Assembly (NCBI RefSeq): GCF_002078875.1
Contig: NC_034424.1
Location: 6,879,299-6,943,298 of the forward strand
Length of the DNA: 64,000 nucleotides
Direction: 5' to 3'
Source of the DNA: Numida meleagris
Lineage: Eukaryota > Chordata > Aves > Galliformes > Numididae
Under the pieces are notes generated by a model. That model saw only the letters and a program-made list of their open reading frames with translations, was not told the origin of the DNA and made no database searches. The position numbers and the translations under genes are program-made. This document shows positions 20,601-33,630 of this stretch, one piece after another. The first letter of the stretch is position 1. Every line of letters starts with the position of its first letter.

Positions 20601-22107
20601 AAATCAAACAGCCTGGTTGCTCCTTTCCCTGTGGTATGCCGCGTGGCACAAGGTCATTGCTGTGACCCAACACGAGCAGTGAGGGAGCAGGAGTGCCGTG
20701 CACAACCCAGCAGAGGCACCAAGGCACTAAGTTCTACGCTTCTGAAACAAAACCAAGTTGCAAACTGGGTTCTCAAATGCATTGGTCACTTTGCAAGAAC
20801 ACTGGCTGAGCAAGAAAATGGAATTTTTGAAAGCAAAAAAAACCCAAAACCCCAACCAACAAGAGAACCTTCATACCACAAGAAGCCCACCAATTTTCAT
20901 CTTCCTTACTGACAATGCTTTCTTTTAGGAATTACGGATTTTAAAATAAACTACAACAAAAATAAATAAATCATCATGCACAGCGCTCTTCTATTTCCTC
21001 CAGCATTGTTTATTTCCAGCAGTACCACTGTGCATCTAGGAAACTAAAATAAACTCTCTCATTATTTGCAAAAACAAACTGAGCCAGCTGGGCTGGAGCA
21101 CGCTTTGCATAGGGAAGCTCCCAGCCTTGCTGTGCCCGGAGCTGGCTGCAAGGGCTGTGCCTTGTGCTGAGCCCTGGCCAGGTCCTGTGCATCCAGAACA
21201 AGAGAGCATTTGCTGCTGAGCAAACCAGGAGCTCTGCACAGCATCCGTAAGCCTGGGCAGAGAGCTTGGCGTAGTCACACCTGCACAGATAGTTTTCGGG
21301 GGAAGGTAAAATCATACAGGTTGATTTTGGGGTTGGTTGGTACCTAAACTCATGAAGGGCAAAATAAATCCTCAGAGCAAATTCTCTGCCTATGAGTGGG
21401 AAGAAACCAGATCATGGATCTGGACAAAGGCTGGGTAAATTAGTTCTGAGTTGGGTAATTGTATCCAACAGCAACAACACTGATGTGAGGAGCTGCAGGG
21501 ACGAGGCTGCTGAAACAAAAGCAGCCGTGAGAACGCAATGAGGGGCAAGGTGCATTAGCCCAGATGGCTCCAGTTTGCAGGGGAGAAGCAGGGGTTACAG
21601 CCAAGGCAGGATAGTGGCAAATCAAAGTGTCAGGGCAGTGCTATCCATCACCTGCTTTTTGCATGAGCCTTTCCCACCACTAACACCTCGGTAACCCAGC
21701 ACCAAGCCCTGCAGAGCTGCCTGTCACCAGTACAGCCAAGCTACGGAGAGTGTGAGCCAGCCCAAAATGCACAGAACGCAACCTGCTTACTGCGGATCCA
21801 TCATTCATGCTGTGTGTGCTATTGCATAATGCCTGTAAGGCCCTGCAGCACGTGCACAGTGAGCACAGCCAACATCAAACCTACAGCTGATGTGCAGCCG
21901 CATCCCCAGACACTGTGCAGCTGAGGCTGCTGCCTCTTGAGCATCCCACAGCTGTCGCAGGGAATTCCTTAAACCAACAAGGTCAGGCTGGCTTTGCTGA
22001 AATACCTCCTTCCTATTTGAGATTGGTATGAAACCTTTGCCCTTGCCTCGGCAAATGGGTTAGGACTGAAAAATATTCAGGGATGTGCGTTTAGTTTTGG
22101 CGGTCCT

Positions 22108-22262
22108 GTAGGGAGCCAGGAGTTGGACTTGATGATCCTCGTGGGTCCTTTCCAACTTTTTCCCGTTCATTGCAGGGGAGTTGGACTAGGTGGCCTTCAA
22201 AGGTCCCTTCCAACTCTAAGGATTCTACGATTCTCTGAACTTGGGGTATTCTATGATCCTAG
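22108..22262 (+). mobile_element. Two CR1 3' ends in tandem
   Basis: Two CR1-type 3' termini follow one another: CCAGGAGTTGGACTTGATGA to TTTCCAACTTTTTCC (about 22116-22164), then GGGGAGTTGGACTAGGTGGC to ACTCTAAGGATTCTACGATT (about 22175-22234), with a further ATTCTATGATCC at 22249-22260. The two belong to different subfamily types, so they look like separate insertions rather than a duplication. Confidence 0.78.
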
Positions 22263-25200
22263 TTCACTGGATTCCTGTATATTAATTCCCAACACCATCC
22301 ATGGATGACAAGTGTAGCAAAGCTTTGTTACTGCATGCTGTTTCTCACACTTCAAATGAATTCTAGAGGTGCAGAACACCCAAGCAATAGTGGCAATAAG
22401 CTTTGATTTGCTTGCCAGGGATGCAAACACCATGAGCCTCATGGGTCCAGACTGCTGGTTGGACGTCCAGTTTGCAAACTGGAGGCAGAAAGAACAGGTA
22501 AAAGCTGGATTTTGCCTCTGATTTTCAGCTGGACACACATCACTCCTTTAACGAAAGGGATTCTTGGCCATGGCAGTAGCAAAGGGTTAAGATAATGTGA
22601 AGTGAGCATCTGACAGAGATTGTCCCCAAGACCTCTTAGCCACAGCCCACAGCACCCGTGTCAGGCTGCATTACGGTCACAGTGACACGCGATTACACCT
22701 CTCAAGATAATGAGGTTAAGCCCTCTAACAAGAGCACATTGTCAGAGATGCGCTTTCCAGACGAGAGCATCTTTACCCAAACCAAAAACTCCTCCGAGAA
22801 AGCATGAAGGGCACGCACCAAAGGCTGGGGTTAGTTCACCTCACAGCCAGGCCTTTGAGATGGGGAAAGGAGCAGCGTGGCTGCAGGAGCACCCACAGAA
22901 CCCTACAGTGCTGGAATGCTTCCCTTTGGCACCCCAACCCGCGGTCCTGATCCGTGGGCTCTGCAGCTCCGGAGCACTGTGCATGAAGGCCATTAGTGCT
23001 GACGGGCTGCACGGAGCACCGCTGCCATCGTGCCATATTTGCTTGGCTGCTCCTTTTTAAAAAGGGTTATTAAACCCAGCGTTATGCTGCATTAAACCCA
23101 TGATTTGGCCGCATTAAGTGTTGGGGACGCAAACACGCCTTCACTGAAGGCACTGGCAAGGCTAATTTGCAGTGGGAACAGCTCTTGTATCATTTTAACA
23201 CCCTTATTTTGAGCAATCTGGGGCCAGCATATTTTCTGCTATTATTCAGCCTTACAACAGCAGGCAGCAATTGCAAAAACAGCAATATCCTCTGACAGGG
23301 AGGAGAGAAGGGTAATCAGGTGGACTTAGAGGTGCACCACATCATCATAAACTTGTCAGGCATACGCATACATCCTCTTCCATATTTAAGGCACCAACCT
23401 GTCTTTCACTGTCACAAGGTATGGGAGGGAACATATCCAGTCGCGTCTCAGTGCCTCGTCCCTAAGCACTGAGGTCTGTGCCATGAGGAGGCATCTGAGC
23501 TCCTCGGTTCCCTTTGCAACATGGATGTCCCCATCCCGCAGCCAGGACCAACAAGGAGCAGGTCCCTCACCTCCCTGAGACAAAAGCAAAAAGCAAAAGA
23601 GGGCAAGAGCAAGGCAGCCTGCCATAGAGGAGCCTTGCTATGAGCAGAGCTGCGCCTGGATGCACCATGCAGCTCCCACACTGCTCCCAGGCACAGAAAT
23701 TAATGCCCTGAAACCAACGCTACTTTCTTTATGCTGGCAAGTTCTTCTAACACAACAGCAATAAATACTTATTCTGCTGCTTAATGGCCTCTCCTCTCCG
23801 ACACGGATGCTGAGTCTCTGTCTCATCCAGTTACTTCTGCTATCACTATCTGATAGCCTGGCAGTGAGTGAAGCGAGGAGCTGGCTTGGATGGGACTGCA
23901 AAAGACTGGGAGAAAATAAATGCAAGCTCTTGGGGAAGTGAGCTAACACCAACGCCACCAGACACTGAGGCTGTACCTCCAGCATGGGAATACAGGAGAT
24001 TTTCTTCTGGGAATGGCTGGGATGATACCCATGGCAGCACTCTATGGGGCATCCCAGCACTGCTGGGAGCTCTCATGCACATCAGTGTGACCCCAGTGCA
24101 GAGTGCTCAGAGGAAGGTCTTGCAATTACACATCCACCTGATGGCATCTCCACCATTTTTACCTGGCTGAGCTTGACTCCATCGATTTGCACAGAACTTG
24201 CAAGTGATCATAAATGAGACAGCTGTTAAACACGAGCATGAGAGAAGAAGGAAAATGAGAAGTCTCGGTATCTCAAAAATTATTGATGGGAAGAGCTTGT
24301 TATCACCTCCAAGTGCTGATTTGGGAATGAGTCATTAGGCTGCGTCCCAGCCGTGGGGGGTAAGGTAGCAGCAGCCACACTCACATTTCCACGTGACATG
24401 GAACAGCATTAATTAAACAGAAAGCTGAACTACCTTAATCCTGGTGTGCAGCACTGCACAGGGACAGCTGTCACCTCCTCTAGCTGCTGCCCAGCACCAC
24501 AAGCCCTCACTCCTCAAGTGATCCCTCTGCACCCTGATACACATCACCTTCAGGTCCATGAAGCTCCAGCCACGTTCTGCTTTTGCTCAGAGTAATAATG
24601 GGATAAATTTGGGCAACGGGAGCCGGGGGGGGGGAAATGAAAGGTGCAGATGTGATTTCAGCATCCTCCTCCCAGCTGCCCAGAGACAAGGAGGGCTCCC
24701 AGAGACGCCTGAGCACGAGGCAGTCCGAGATGTAGGGCTGCTTCCCCCGAGCCCAAGCACATCGCCAAACTGCCTCTAAGAAAAACACAGAGGGCTCATT
24801 TGCATTGCTTTGTAATAGTTAGAAAAGCGGGCTATAAAAGCACATCCTTCGGGAAACAAAGCTAATGAAGCCAGGGAACCGTGCTCTCCCGGAAATTAGA
24901 AGGGAGAAAAGAAAAACCCAAATGGCTGAGGCAGGAGCTTGGTTGAGTTTCCTGGAGCTGCTGCCAAGGTAATGCCCAGCTCCATGCCTGGCCAAGCCGG
25001 CTCCTTCCCTCTGCCCCAATTAGCAATGCAGCCAATCTGTAATTAACCTGGAAGGATGCCGAGTACTCAGCACGGGATGGAGCAGCAGCGTGCTGGGTGA
25101 TAGGCACAGGCTGACCCCAAAAGCATGAAAGACGCAATTAATCAGACTTTAAAATAGGTAAAGAATTGCTGGCCAGGTCTGTAGGACTGGGCTGGGAGAA

Positions 25201-26425
25201 AGGACAGCCCTTCCATCTCCAAACCCAAAGGAGCCTTAGGGATCGCACTGCCCCGGGATGCCCCTGCCCTGCATGGCTGCAGGCCCGTGATGCTCTGCAA
25301 GGAGTAAAGAGCTGCATTTCCACCCTGCTTCCCTTTCTTTTTGGGAAGAAGGGACAAGCAGGTGGGAAGCTTTTGAAAGATTCAGCTCAAGCATGGGAGG
25401 AAGTGGAACACATAGGAAGACACTGGCTCCAAAAGTCTCCACCTTGTGCAAACCAGCAGAGATCCTGCTGCAAGCACTCAATCCTGCTGGGCTCGTCGCC
25501 CTTCGTGCCGAAAGAGGAGCAAGAACACAGGTGGAAGGAAAAAAGCCTTGAACGCTAATTAGCTGAAATACTGTTAATACATTTGCAGAGGCGGGCTGCA
25601 AAGCCCTGGACACAATGGCTGATGTCACTGCACGGAGCTCGGCTTGCATCGCCCCGTGCTGCCACGCAGCACCGAGCCACCACAAAGACGCATTGTGCCG
25701 AGCTGTGTGAGCACGTGGAAGGAAACACCAGCAGCAACGCTGCCACGCAAGGAATGCTGCCAGCTAATTGCTGCCTCTGTGCTTCCAGGAGGCCAAAACT
25801 CTGCCCTGCACCTCCACCGGCTCTGGAGATCCCAGCAGAGCATCTCAGTGGTTGCCCCCAGCGTTGGAGCCCACCTTGTGCCAAGCAGGGTGCTTGGAAT
25901 CATCTCACCTTGTGCTCCGTAACTCGCGATGCCCAACGTCATGCATCCCCCATCCCCAGCACTGATTGGATTTGCCAGAGCAGATGGAAACAGCATTGAG
26001 TCGGATGTCAAGCAGGGATATCCCAACCTGCTTCTGAGAAACTGGCTTAGGCTGCATTAGGTTTAATCCCTCTCGATCAAGGCATTGGATGTAAGCAGAA
26101 AATATTACAGATTTTCCCATATCTTTAAGTTCCCATTTCCACTCTGTTCTAAAAATGGAGATGGGCGGTCAGAGAAAAGCACACCGAGCAGTGTAAGCAT
26201 CACAAGTTCCTGAAGAGAGCTGAGTGCTACAAAGTGCTGGAGTACTCATTTGAGCTCAAATTCCTGTAATACCAAAGTACACCAAAGAGGCAGGGAGCAA
26301 TAGCAGTTCTTCAAATGCATCCTAAAAGGTGGTTTTTTGAATCTGGTTATGAAATGCTGCTGTGATTGGTTCGAAGATGCAACCACACGTTGCAGGGCTG
26401 CGGGACCGTTCCCAACAAAGCTGCT

Positions 26426-26525
26426 TAGAGTCACAGAAACATTAAGGTTGGAAAAGACCACCAAGATCATTACGTCTGACCCCAACCCATCCCCATTGTG
26501 CCCACTGACACATCCCTCAGTGCCC
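26426..26525 (-). mobile_element. CR1 LINE short fragment
   Basis: AGAGTCACAGAAACATTAAG, GTTGGAAAAGACCACCAAGA and TGTGCCCACTGACACATCCC match the reverse complement of the CR1 3' end. Truncated after about 100 bp. Confidence 0.85.
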
Positions 26526-27339
26526 ACTGGGTTTCCTCTAGAAGTGACAAGCACCTTGCAGACTTTGGGTTTTTATTGTTATTACGATCTGGCTTGCCAT
26601 GCAAAATCCCCCAGAGCCACACACACACAGCTCCGAGCCCACCACCTCGCCTGGGACCGGCACCTACACACCTGGAGAGCAGCTTCCAGCACCACTGCAG
26701 AAGGAGCCATGCACACTGACACAGAGCAAACAAGCCCCTCGACCAGCTCCGTGCTCCTCAAAACAGCAAACTGGGTTCCCTCCTAAAAGAACAATTAACC
26801 AGAAACATCAGCAGAGGTCTCCCAGCACGGGGCACGGCTCAGAGCAGCCTCCCACGCTCCCCTGTGCCCCACGCAGAGCAGCTTCCACGCCTCAGGTGCA
26901 GAACATCACGGAGCAGCCCAGAGGGGAGCACTCACTGCCTGCACCACGGGATGCTGGTACCATTCTGTCAGTGAATGCGTTTACGCCTGCAAAAAGGCAG
27001 GAGCCCCGTGCTGATGAGGAAATAGTGCATGAGGCTCCTTCCCAGAGACACCGATAATCAGAAGCTACGTCCCTTGCTTGTCCCATAACGGTGCATAAAT
27101 GTGCCTGTAAAGTGCTTGGATTTGATGGAATCGGTGAAATTCAGCCCCTGCTCTACGCAGACACCGCATTTACTGCTGTGTGGGCGCCTGAAACGGTGCC
27201 GCAAACCGGCGTGGAAAGGAATGGCAGTAAAAGACATCTGAAATATCGGCTCCCCCAGCGGGACGTGCACAGTCACAGCTCGCAAATTGCAGGGTGGAAG
27301 GGGAGCTGGGTGGATTTCCACGGCCACCGCTGGATGGAG

Positions 27340-27388
27340 GGTGAGACAAGACAACCTAAGGGTCCCTTCAGACCTAACAAATCCATAC
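27340..27388 (+). mobile_element. Possible degenerate CR1 3' end
   Basis: CCTAAGGGTCCCTTCAGACC resembles the CR1 3' segment that reads AAGGTCCCTTCCAACC, preceded by a diverged stretch. Short and weak; it may be chance. Confidence 0.3.
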
Positions 27389-27639
27389 AGCTGTTGAAAA
27401 AATAAGTAAGAAAAGAAAAAAAAAAAATCAAAGATGAGATCTTGGCTGCCTCCAAGAAAAGGGAAGAACGATTCAGGCACGATGCTTTCGTGCAGTGATT
27501 TAAGGAGTGCAAGTAGCAGTGACAAAGATGCTCGGGGTCCCAAGGTGGATGCCCCAGCACCAGCTCAGCCTCACCTTGCTGAGCAGGATGGCTTAACGCA
27601 GCACAAACAGCAAAGGAAAGGCAACGGGTACCCAGACGG

Positions 27640-29070
27640 AGGAGTTCCCATTCCGGGAGAGCTTCGTCAGCTGCGCGGTGATGCAGTGAGACTCTGAAAG
27701 TGTCACCAGCTGTTTATCCACTGCTAAAACGCGTGTGTTTAAAAATTAATAAGAACAGATTGAGCAAACGCGGAGTTCGACGGGAACCAGAAGCTTCGGC
27801 GAATTTTCAACGCGCAACGTGAAGATGACATGGGCTGTAAAGAGCGAGCGTCAGCCCCGCTGCAGGAAAGGGAGGCCAGAAATACACACACATAATCACA
27901 CGTTGGTGCACGGGGAGGAAAACACAGCTCTAACCATCACGTGCTCCCTCCCGAAGCTTTTAATCAGTCACTGGAGACAAAGAGCAGCCGGGCGGTGCTG
28001 CGGTCAGCCCTGGGCTGCGGGGAAGGGGGGAGGAAGGGATTCACCTTCCTGAGTTAACATGGGGTCACATCACATGGGACGCAGCACTAAGGGCTCAGGT
28101 GTTGAGGACCACAAGGGTCAGTGGCTCAGCAGGCAGGGGGATGCCTGCCCCTGTGCCCGAGGGAACCCAGCGCCACGAGGGCTAGGGTTAGAGGGCAGGT
28201 GAAAAAGAAGAGGGCTCAATGGAGCTTAACAGCGGTCCAGGGGCTCTGGACAGTGCCACCAATAAGCCAGAACCCACAACTCCATCCCTAAAGCCAGGCA
28301 CGCAAATTTAAAGATGAGATCAGAGAAACTGAGAGAGAGAGAGATGCTGACACACCGGGTGCATCAGGCCAGTAACGGAGGCTTGCTGTGAGCCTCTCCT
28401 TGGAGCTACGGGGTTTCCTTTGAGCCCACAGACTTTCAAACTATTTCCATTTTTGGACAAAAAGGCTCAAAAAAAAGATTACTAAAAATTCAGTTTTAAC
28501 GAGGTATTTCCCTCTCTGCCATAAAGGAGGGGGTTTTGTTCAAAACATCCTTTTTCCATGCCATATTTTGGCCAGATGCACAAGCTATGCCTGGGCTGCA
28601 GAACAAGCACTCGCTCGTGCTGCTGAGATGCAAGCAGAGCAGCTCAGCCTGCCCCTTGCAGGGAGACCCTCCCACTGACCAGCAGTGCCCTGCGCTGAGC
28701 TGAGCCTGCACCGTCCATCAGCCCGCAGAGCAAAGCGCCCTGCCGGGACCGAGCCGAAAGCTTGGAATAATTCCGCATCAAAATGAACCGCGCGCGGGTG
28801 GGAGTTCCACGAAAGCATCAGGACCGAGCACGGCAGGCTGAGAAAGGGAGGAGGGGAAATATATTCCTGTCAAAATGACGCTCCCCTTAGGAGTACCATC
28901 TCCATAAAAGCGTTTACCCACGTGCGCTGTGTCGGATCTCAGATTCTGCGCTTGTGAAACGCGTTCTGCCGGGTGCTCGAATAATTGTGTTTGACTTATT
29001 TAACAATTTAACGTTCGCGTGCGTGGCTTTGCAGCTGGAGGAATGAAATCACATGTTCGAGCGACTAGAA
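27640..29070. promoter_or_regulatory. CpG-enriched region in intron 2
   Basis: CpG pairs are repeatedly dense here: about a dozen in 27730-27830 and about 30 in 28720-29065, the latter with CCGCGCGCGGG, AACGCGTTC and an E-box CACGTG at 28919-28924. Non-CpG stretches lie between. It may be one or two intronic enhancers; no transcript evidence is visible. Confidence 0.3.
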
Positions 29071-32000
29071 GGGAAAAGACAGTGAGATGATGTATGTGTA
29101 TTTATGCGAGTATTCCCCTCTCTGAAATTACACTTGCAAAGGAAATGTCAAACCGAGCACATTCTCTCCCTCTCCAGCTGTAAATGAGATTTTGCGTGGT
29201 GGGACAGCTCGGCGGGCAGCACCCGGGCTCTGCCCTGGGCAGGATGCACCCAGGCACACAGACGTACAGCTGCAAGCCCTATCTTGCTCCCAAATGGCCC
29301 CCACGGCCTTCCCCATGCCACATGGCAATGCTGAGTAGATCCGAGGGGCACTGCGTGAAGCTGTCCGCATTCTGCACTGTGCTGGACCTGCAGACACGAG
29401 GAGTGGGGCTCCACCACCCCGGATTCAGCCCATGGGGTGACCCGTGTCACCCAAGATCCCAAACAGAGAGCTGGCTCCCCCCATGGCAGCTTGGCTCCTC
29501 CTCCCACAAGCAGGTCCAGGAGATCTGCTCGAATGCCACAGGGTGACCTCGCCATCAGTCTGAGAGACCTCACTCCAGGTGATGCATCCCATGAATAAGA
29601 GCTCTTTGGAGCAAGCAAGGCATGCCAAGAACACAGAACCTGGAAGTGGGGCTCTCCATCACGCCGCAGGATGGGGGATTTCTCTCTGCACCACTTGCTG
29701 GAATTGCAGAGCGGCACTGGGTTCAGTGCTAACACCGAGGGTGATCCTGGAGCCACTGGGGCTGCCCCTCTGCACAGCAGCAGACCCAAACCACCACGGC
29801 CCCATGCCAGCTCCCTGCAATATTCATCACAGGATCAGTTCTGCCGGCTGGTACCTGACACCCAGCAGCACTCTGAATAAGTACATCCATGGAGAAGAGG
29901 GCAGAGAAACGGGGACAAATGGGATCAGACTGAGAAAAGGTCTTCCAAAACCCCGCATTTTTCCCACGTGCTTTTTTTTTCCCCACCTTTCCTCCCTGCT
30001 TTTGCCCACTTCTCACCCACCCCCTCCTGCTTCCCCCCCCTGCTCCATGGCAGCAGTCACCTGGGGACGCGAGCTATGAGATGGGAGCGCAGGAGCTGAC
30101 GCACTGAGGGAGGGAGAGAAAATTGTCATCACCGCACCGCAAGGGAAAATGCAGCAAAATGCCCCGGTCTGTTATCGAAGCAGCAGCCATGCTCTTCCAA
30201 CAAAGGCCCCACTTATGTATTTTTCATAGTGTGCTTTATTCTGCTGCAGACGTGAGAGTTATCAGTAATGCACGGTGACCTGCACAGCAGCAGGTTGTGG
30301 CACTGATAGTTGCAAAGCCGTGGATAAAAGCTGGCAGGCTGTACACCAAAGCAACTCCGCATTTAAAAAAAAAGTTTGTTAATTACCCGCTCAGGTGATG
30401 TACATTGGAACCCTTCTGCAAGAAGGGAGATCCCGACTTGCTGCTCCTCACCTTCCCTCTCATCTAAGTTTACACTGTGCATGGATCTGAGCTGGGCTCA
30501 GCCCAATTTACCCCCAGAACCCAGCATGGGCAGCGCACGGTCCCACCCTGTGCATCCCACAGCTGTGCCCATGCATTGTAGCCCGGGTGGGGTTAAAAGC
30601 ATGGAGCAGAACAACTCTTCCATGAGCAGAGGACAGGACATGTCTAATGCAATTAGCCCTGCAATTAGCCCCACAGGCCTGGAGACATCTCAGGGATTGC
30701 TGAGTGCTGCACTGCTGCTTTGCTCCTGTGGGGCTGCACAGCTCTGCTTGGGAACAAACCCAACGTGGGGGGCACGAGGGATGGCTGGCACTCATGGAGC
30801 AGGATGCACATGTTGCAGAGCAGTGAGAGAAGAGCCCCAGGAAAGGGGAATATATAGGGGAAATACGATGTGGAGGAAGGAAGCAGCTCAGCCAGTGTAT
30901 TTGCACTGCCTTCCAGCAACGGGGGACACGATGGGCAGCAAACCCAGCATCACTTCCATGCGATCCTATTCTCTGCCCTTCTTAAGAACATGATGCACAA
31001 TGCTGTGTGGGAAAAGAAGGTGGCAAAGCACGCACACAGCCCCACCGGTCCCCACCGAAGGACTCGCTGTCCCATTGCTGCTATCAGAGCAGCACGGGCT
31101 CGGCCGCTTCTCCTCCCCTCCACCAACGCGCATTCCACAGCATAGACGGGAAATTTCAATGAAACATTAGCAGAGGAAGCTTGGCCAGGCCCGTCCATAA
31201 ATCTCCCAAAGCAGACACGCAGCCTATCAACTCCTTCCAAGAGCATCTCCCAAACGGCCCCGGAGAGCCCCACGTGGTGCACTGTGCACCTCGATACCCA
31301 GCAGAGCCCATAGCACGTGTCCGCCTGAATCCTCCTCCTCTGACAGCACGCCTGCACCTCTGCTTCTGCTCCTGCTGCTGAGCACTTTGGCTGGGAGCAG
31401 TGGGAGCTGCAGGCGGTGCAATGCCACCAGGCTGGAAGCAGCACTGCGCTCCAGGACAGCGTTCAAACCAATGGAATGACAAAGAAGCAAACAAATAAGG
31501 AAATGCAACAGGCACATTTGTTGGCGGAGTTTTAACTTGGGAGCATTTCGCCACCTGGGCAGAGCTGAACCCCTGGTGAATCTGCATCTGTGCTATAAAG
31601 ACCAAGATCTCTGCTGTCCCATGTGCTACTCCCTTTCCCACAGCCCAGCTTAAAGCCGGGTGCCCACAAGGCAAAAGAATGGAACAGCTAAGCTTTCCTG
31701 GGGAATAACTACTCAGAAGGACGGGCTAGAACTACGTTAAATTATATTAAAAAGCCGACATGGAAAGAAGTTGAACAGCTCCCTGTAAGCAGCTCGGCTC
31801 TCCGGGGCTCCATTTAACAGCCATCCTTTTATTAGAAAGATGGCTGGTTAGCAGTTACAATCACAAATAGGTGACGGGGAGGGAAGATTTCTTTTCCATG
31901 AAGATCGTAGAAGGGCTTCAAGTAAAAAGAAGGGAAAAGACCCTCCAAATGCAGGATGTGGTTGCAGCCCTGGCCGCTGAGGCACACAGTGAGAGCATGG

Positions 32001-33618
32001 AAGAAGCGTCCACCGACACCGTGTTGCAGCAAAACCTTTCAGATGTTTTATGAACTGCCCCGTCCCCTCCCAGCGGAGGGCAGCAATGACAGTTGTCCCA
32101 GCACATGGGATGGAGGGCACCTTCCCCACACAGAGCAGGGCAGCGTTCCTGGGCTGGTAGCAAGGAGTGGCCAACGGGTCCCAATGCCAACGAGCTGCTG
32201 GCAGTGACTCTGCCCATGGCCACGGTCCTTCCCGCAAAGCCTTGGGTCTACTCCAAAGTTATCGCAGTGCCGTGTCATTAACCCTCATTATCATCAGGGT
32301 TTGGCACACGGGCAGGGATCAAGGTGCCTGACGTGGTGATTATCTATGCAGCGAGGGCCATCAGCCTTTCTCTGCGGTGCCACGATGCATTTCCATCACC
32401 ACTAACTCCGATTTCACAAAGCCAGCGGGCAGCAGCGAGCCGCCTCCAGGACTGCTCCAACCATCACACAAACCCCAGTATAAGGACAGAAAAGACAAAT
32501 GCACGGGAAGCAGTGAAAGCAACAATCTATGGAAACGATCTCACGGGCTACAAAAGTCCATAACCACTGCCAACAAACACCACGGGGATTTCCAGCCACC
32601 CAGAGAGCCAGCGTCAACCTCCCCTCCAGTTCTTCATTAAAACATTAACCACCGATGCGACACAAGTGCTGATATCAGAGCAGGATGACCAGAGGCCATC
32701 TGTTTGCAACCATCTGACAGTTTCTACCCATATCCCTGTCTCCAGGGAAGACCCTGGGATAGATCCTATCATCGAACCCCAAACACGGCAGGCACAGAAT
32801 GAAGACTTTTATACAGATGATCACGTTGCTCAGCTTTGATTATGAAAAGGAACTGACGTCTAAAAAACAGCAGTGTTAAAAATAACATAAAGATGCATCT
32901 ATTTGGGCCCTGAGGCTCGCTGAGAAAATTGTTTCATTATCCATTCTAGGAACGTAATTATGCTTTAATACTTTTTTCAGTACAGGAGGGAAGTGGTGCT
33001 TGGCTTGCTCTTCCTAGATGCATTTGAATGGGAACCCAGAGATGAGCAACACTCCAGTGTGTTTGTTTCCTCCTGAATCAAGCCCAGGCTCATTGCAGCA
33101 TCCCAGGCAACGTCCCCAGCACGATCCCTGCTTGCCCCACTCTCCACATCTCCACTGCTTCAGTAATGCCACAGCCGGAGCTCCAGGATTCCCTCCTCAC
33201 CAAGATCAGTCCTGAGTATTTCCTCTTCCCCTCCGGGCACAGACAAAATCATCATTTCAGCAAATAACCTGAATATCAGAGCCTAAGGAGATGGGACCGG
33301 TTGGACACAGCAGCAGCGAGCCATGCCCCATCCATGCGGTGTCTCCACGCGAGCCCCCGGGGCGAGTTTTATTGCTGCTCCAGCACCGGGCAGGTTGTGA
33401 CCGTACCGGGAGCGATGCTGATTTCCAGCAGCCTGCTTGGCTCTAAAATCTGGTTTCCATAGAAACAGGTAGATAGCGCGCAGGAGCTAAATCTTATTTA
33501 CTCGGTTAAAGAAAAGGGCTTTCCAAGCTGTCTGTTAGACCTAAGGGTAAGAGTGATGTTACTGGGAATACAAAGATTTAATGATAGCAAACAACACAGC
33601 TTTTAAATAAGCAATGCC

Positions 33619-33630
33619 TTTTTTTTTTTT
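33619..33630. repeat. T12 homopolymer
   Basis: A 12-nt T run in intron 2 within an AT-rich section (33500-33720). Confidence 0.95.

Noticed and set aside
29148..29789. 213-codon open frame on the minus strand
   Set aside because: No domain or signal recognised, no exon-like boundaries, and several overlapping frames of similar length on both strands.
30376..30993. 205-codon open frame on the plus strand
   Set aside because: Composition is typical of translated non-coding DNA, with no motif and no promoter, splice or poly-A context.
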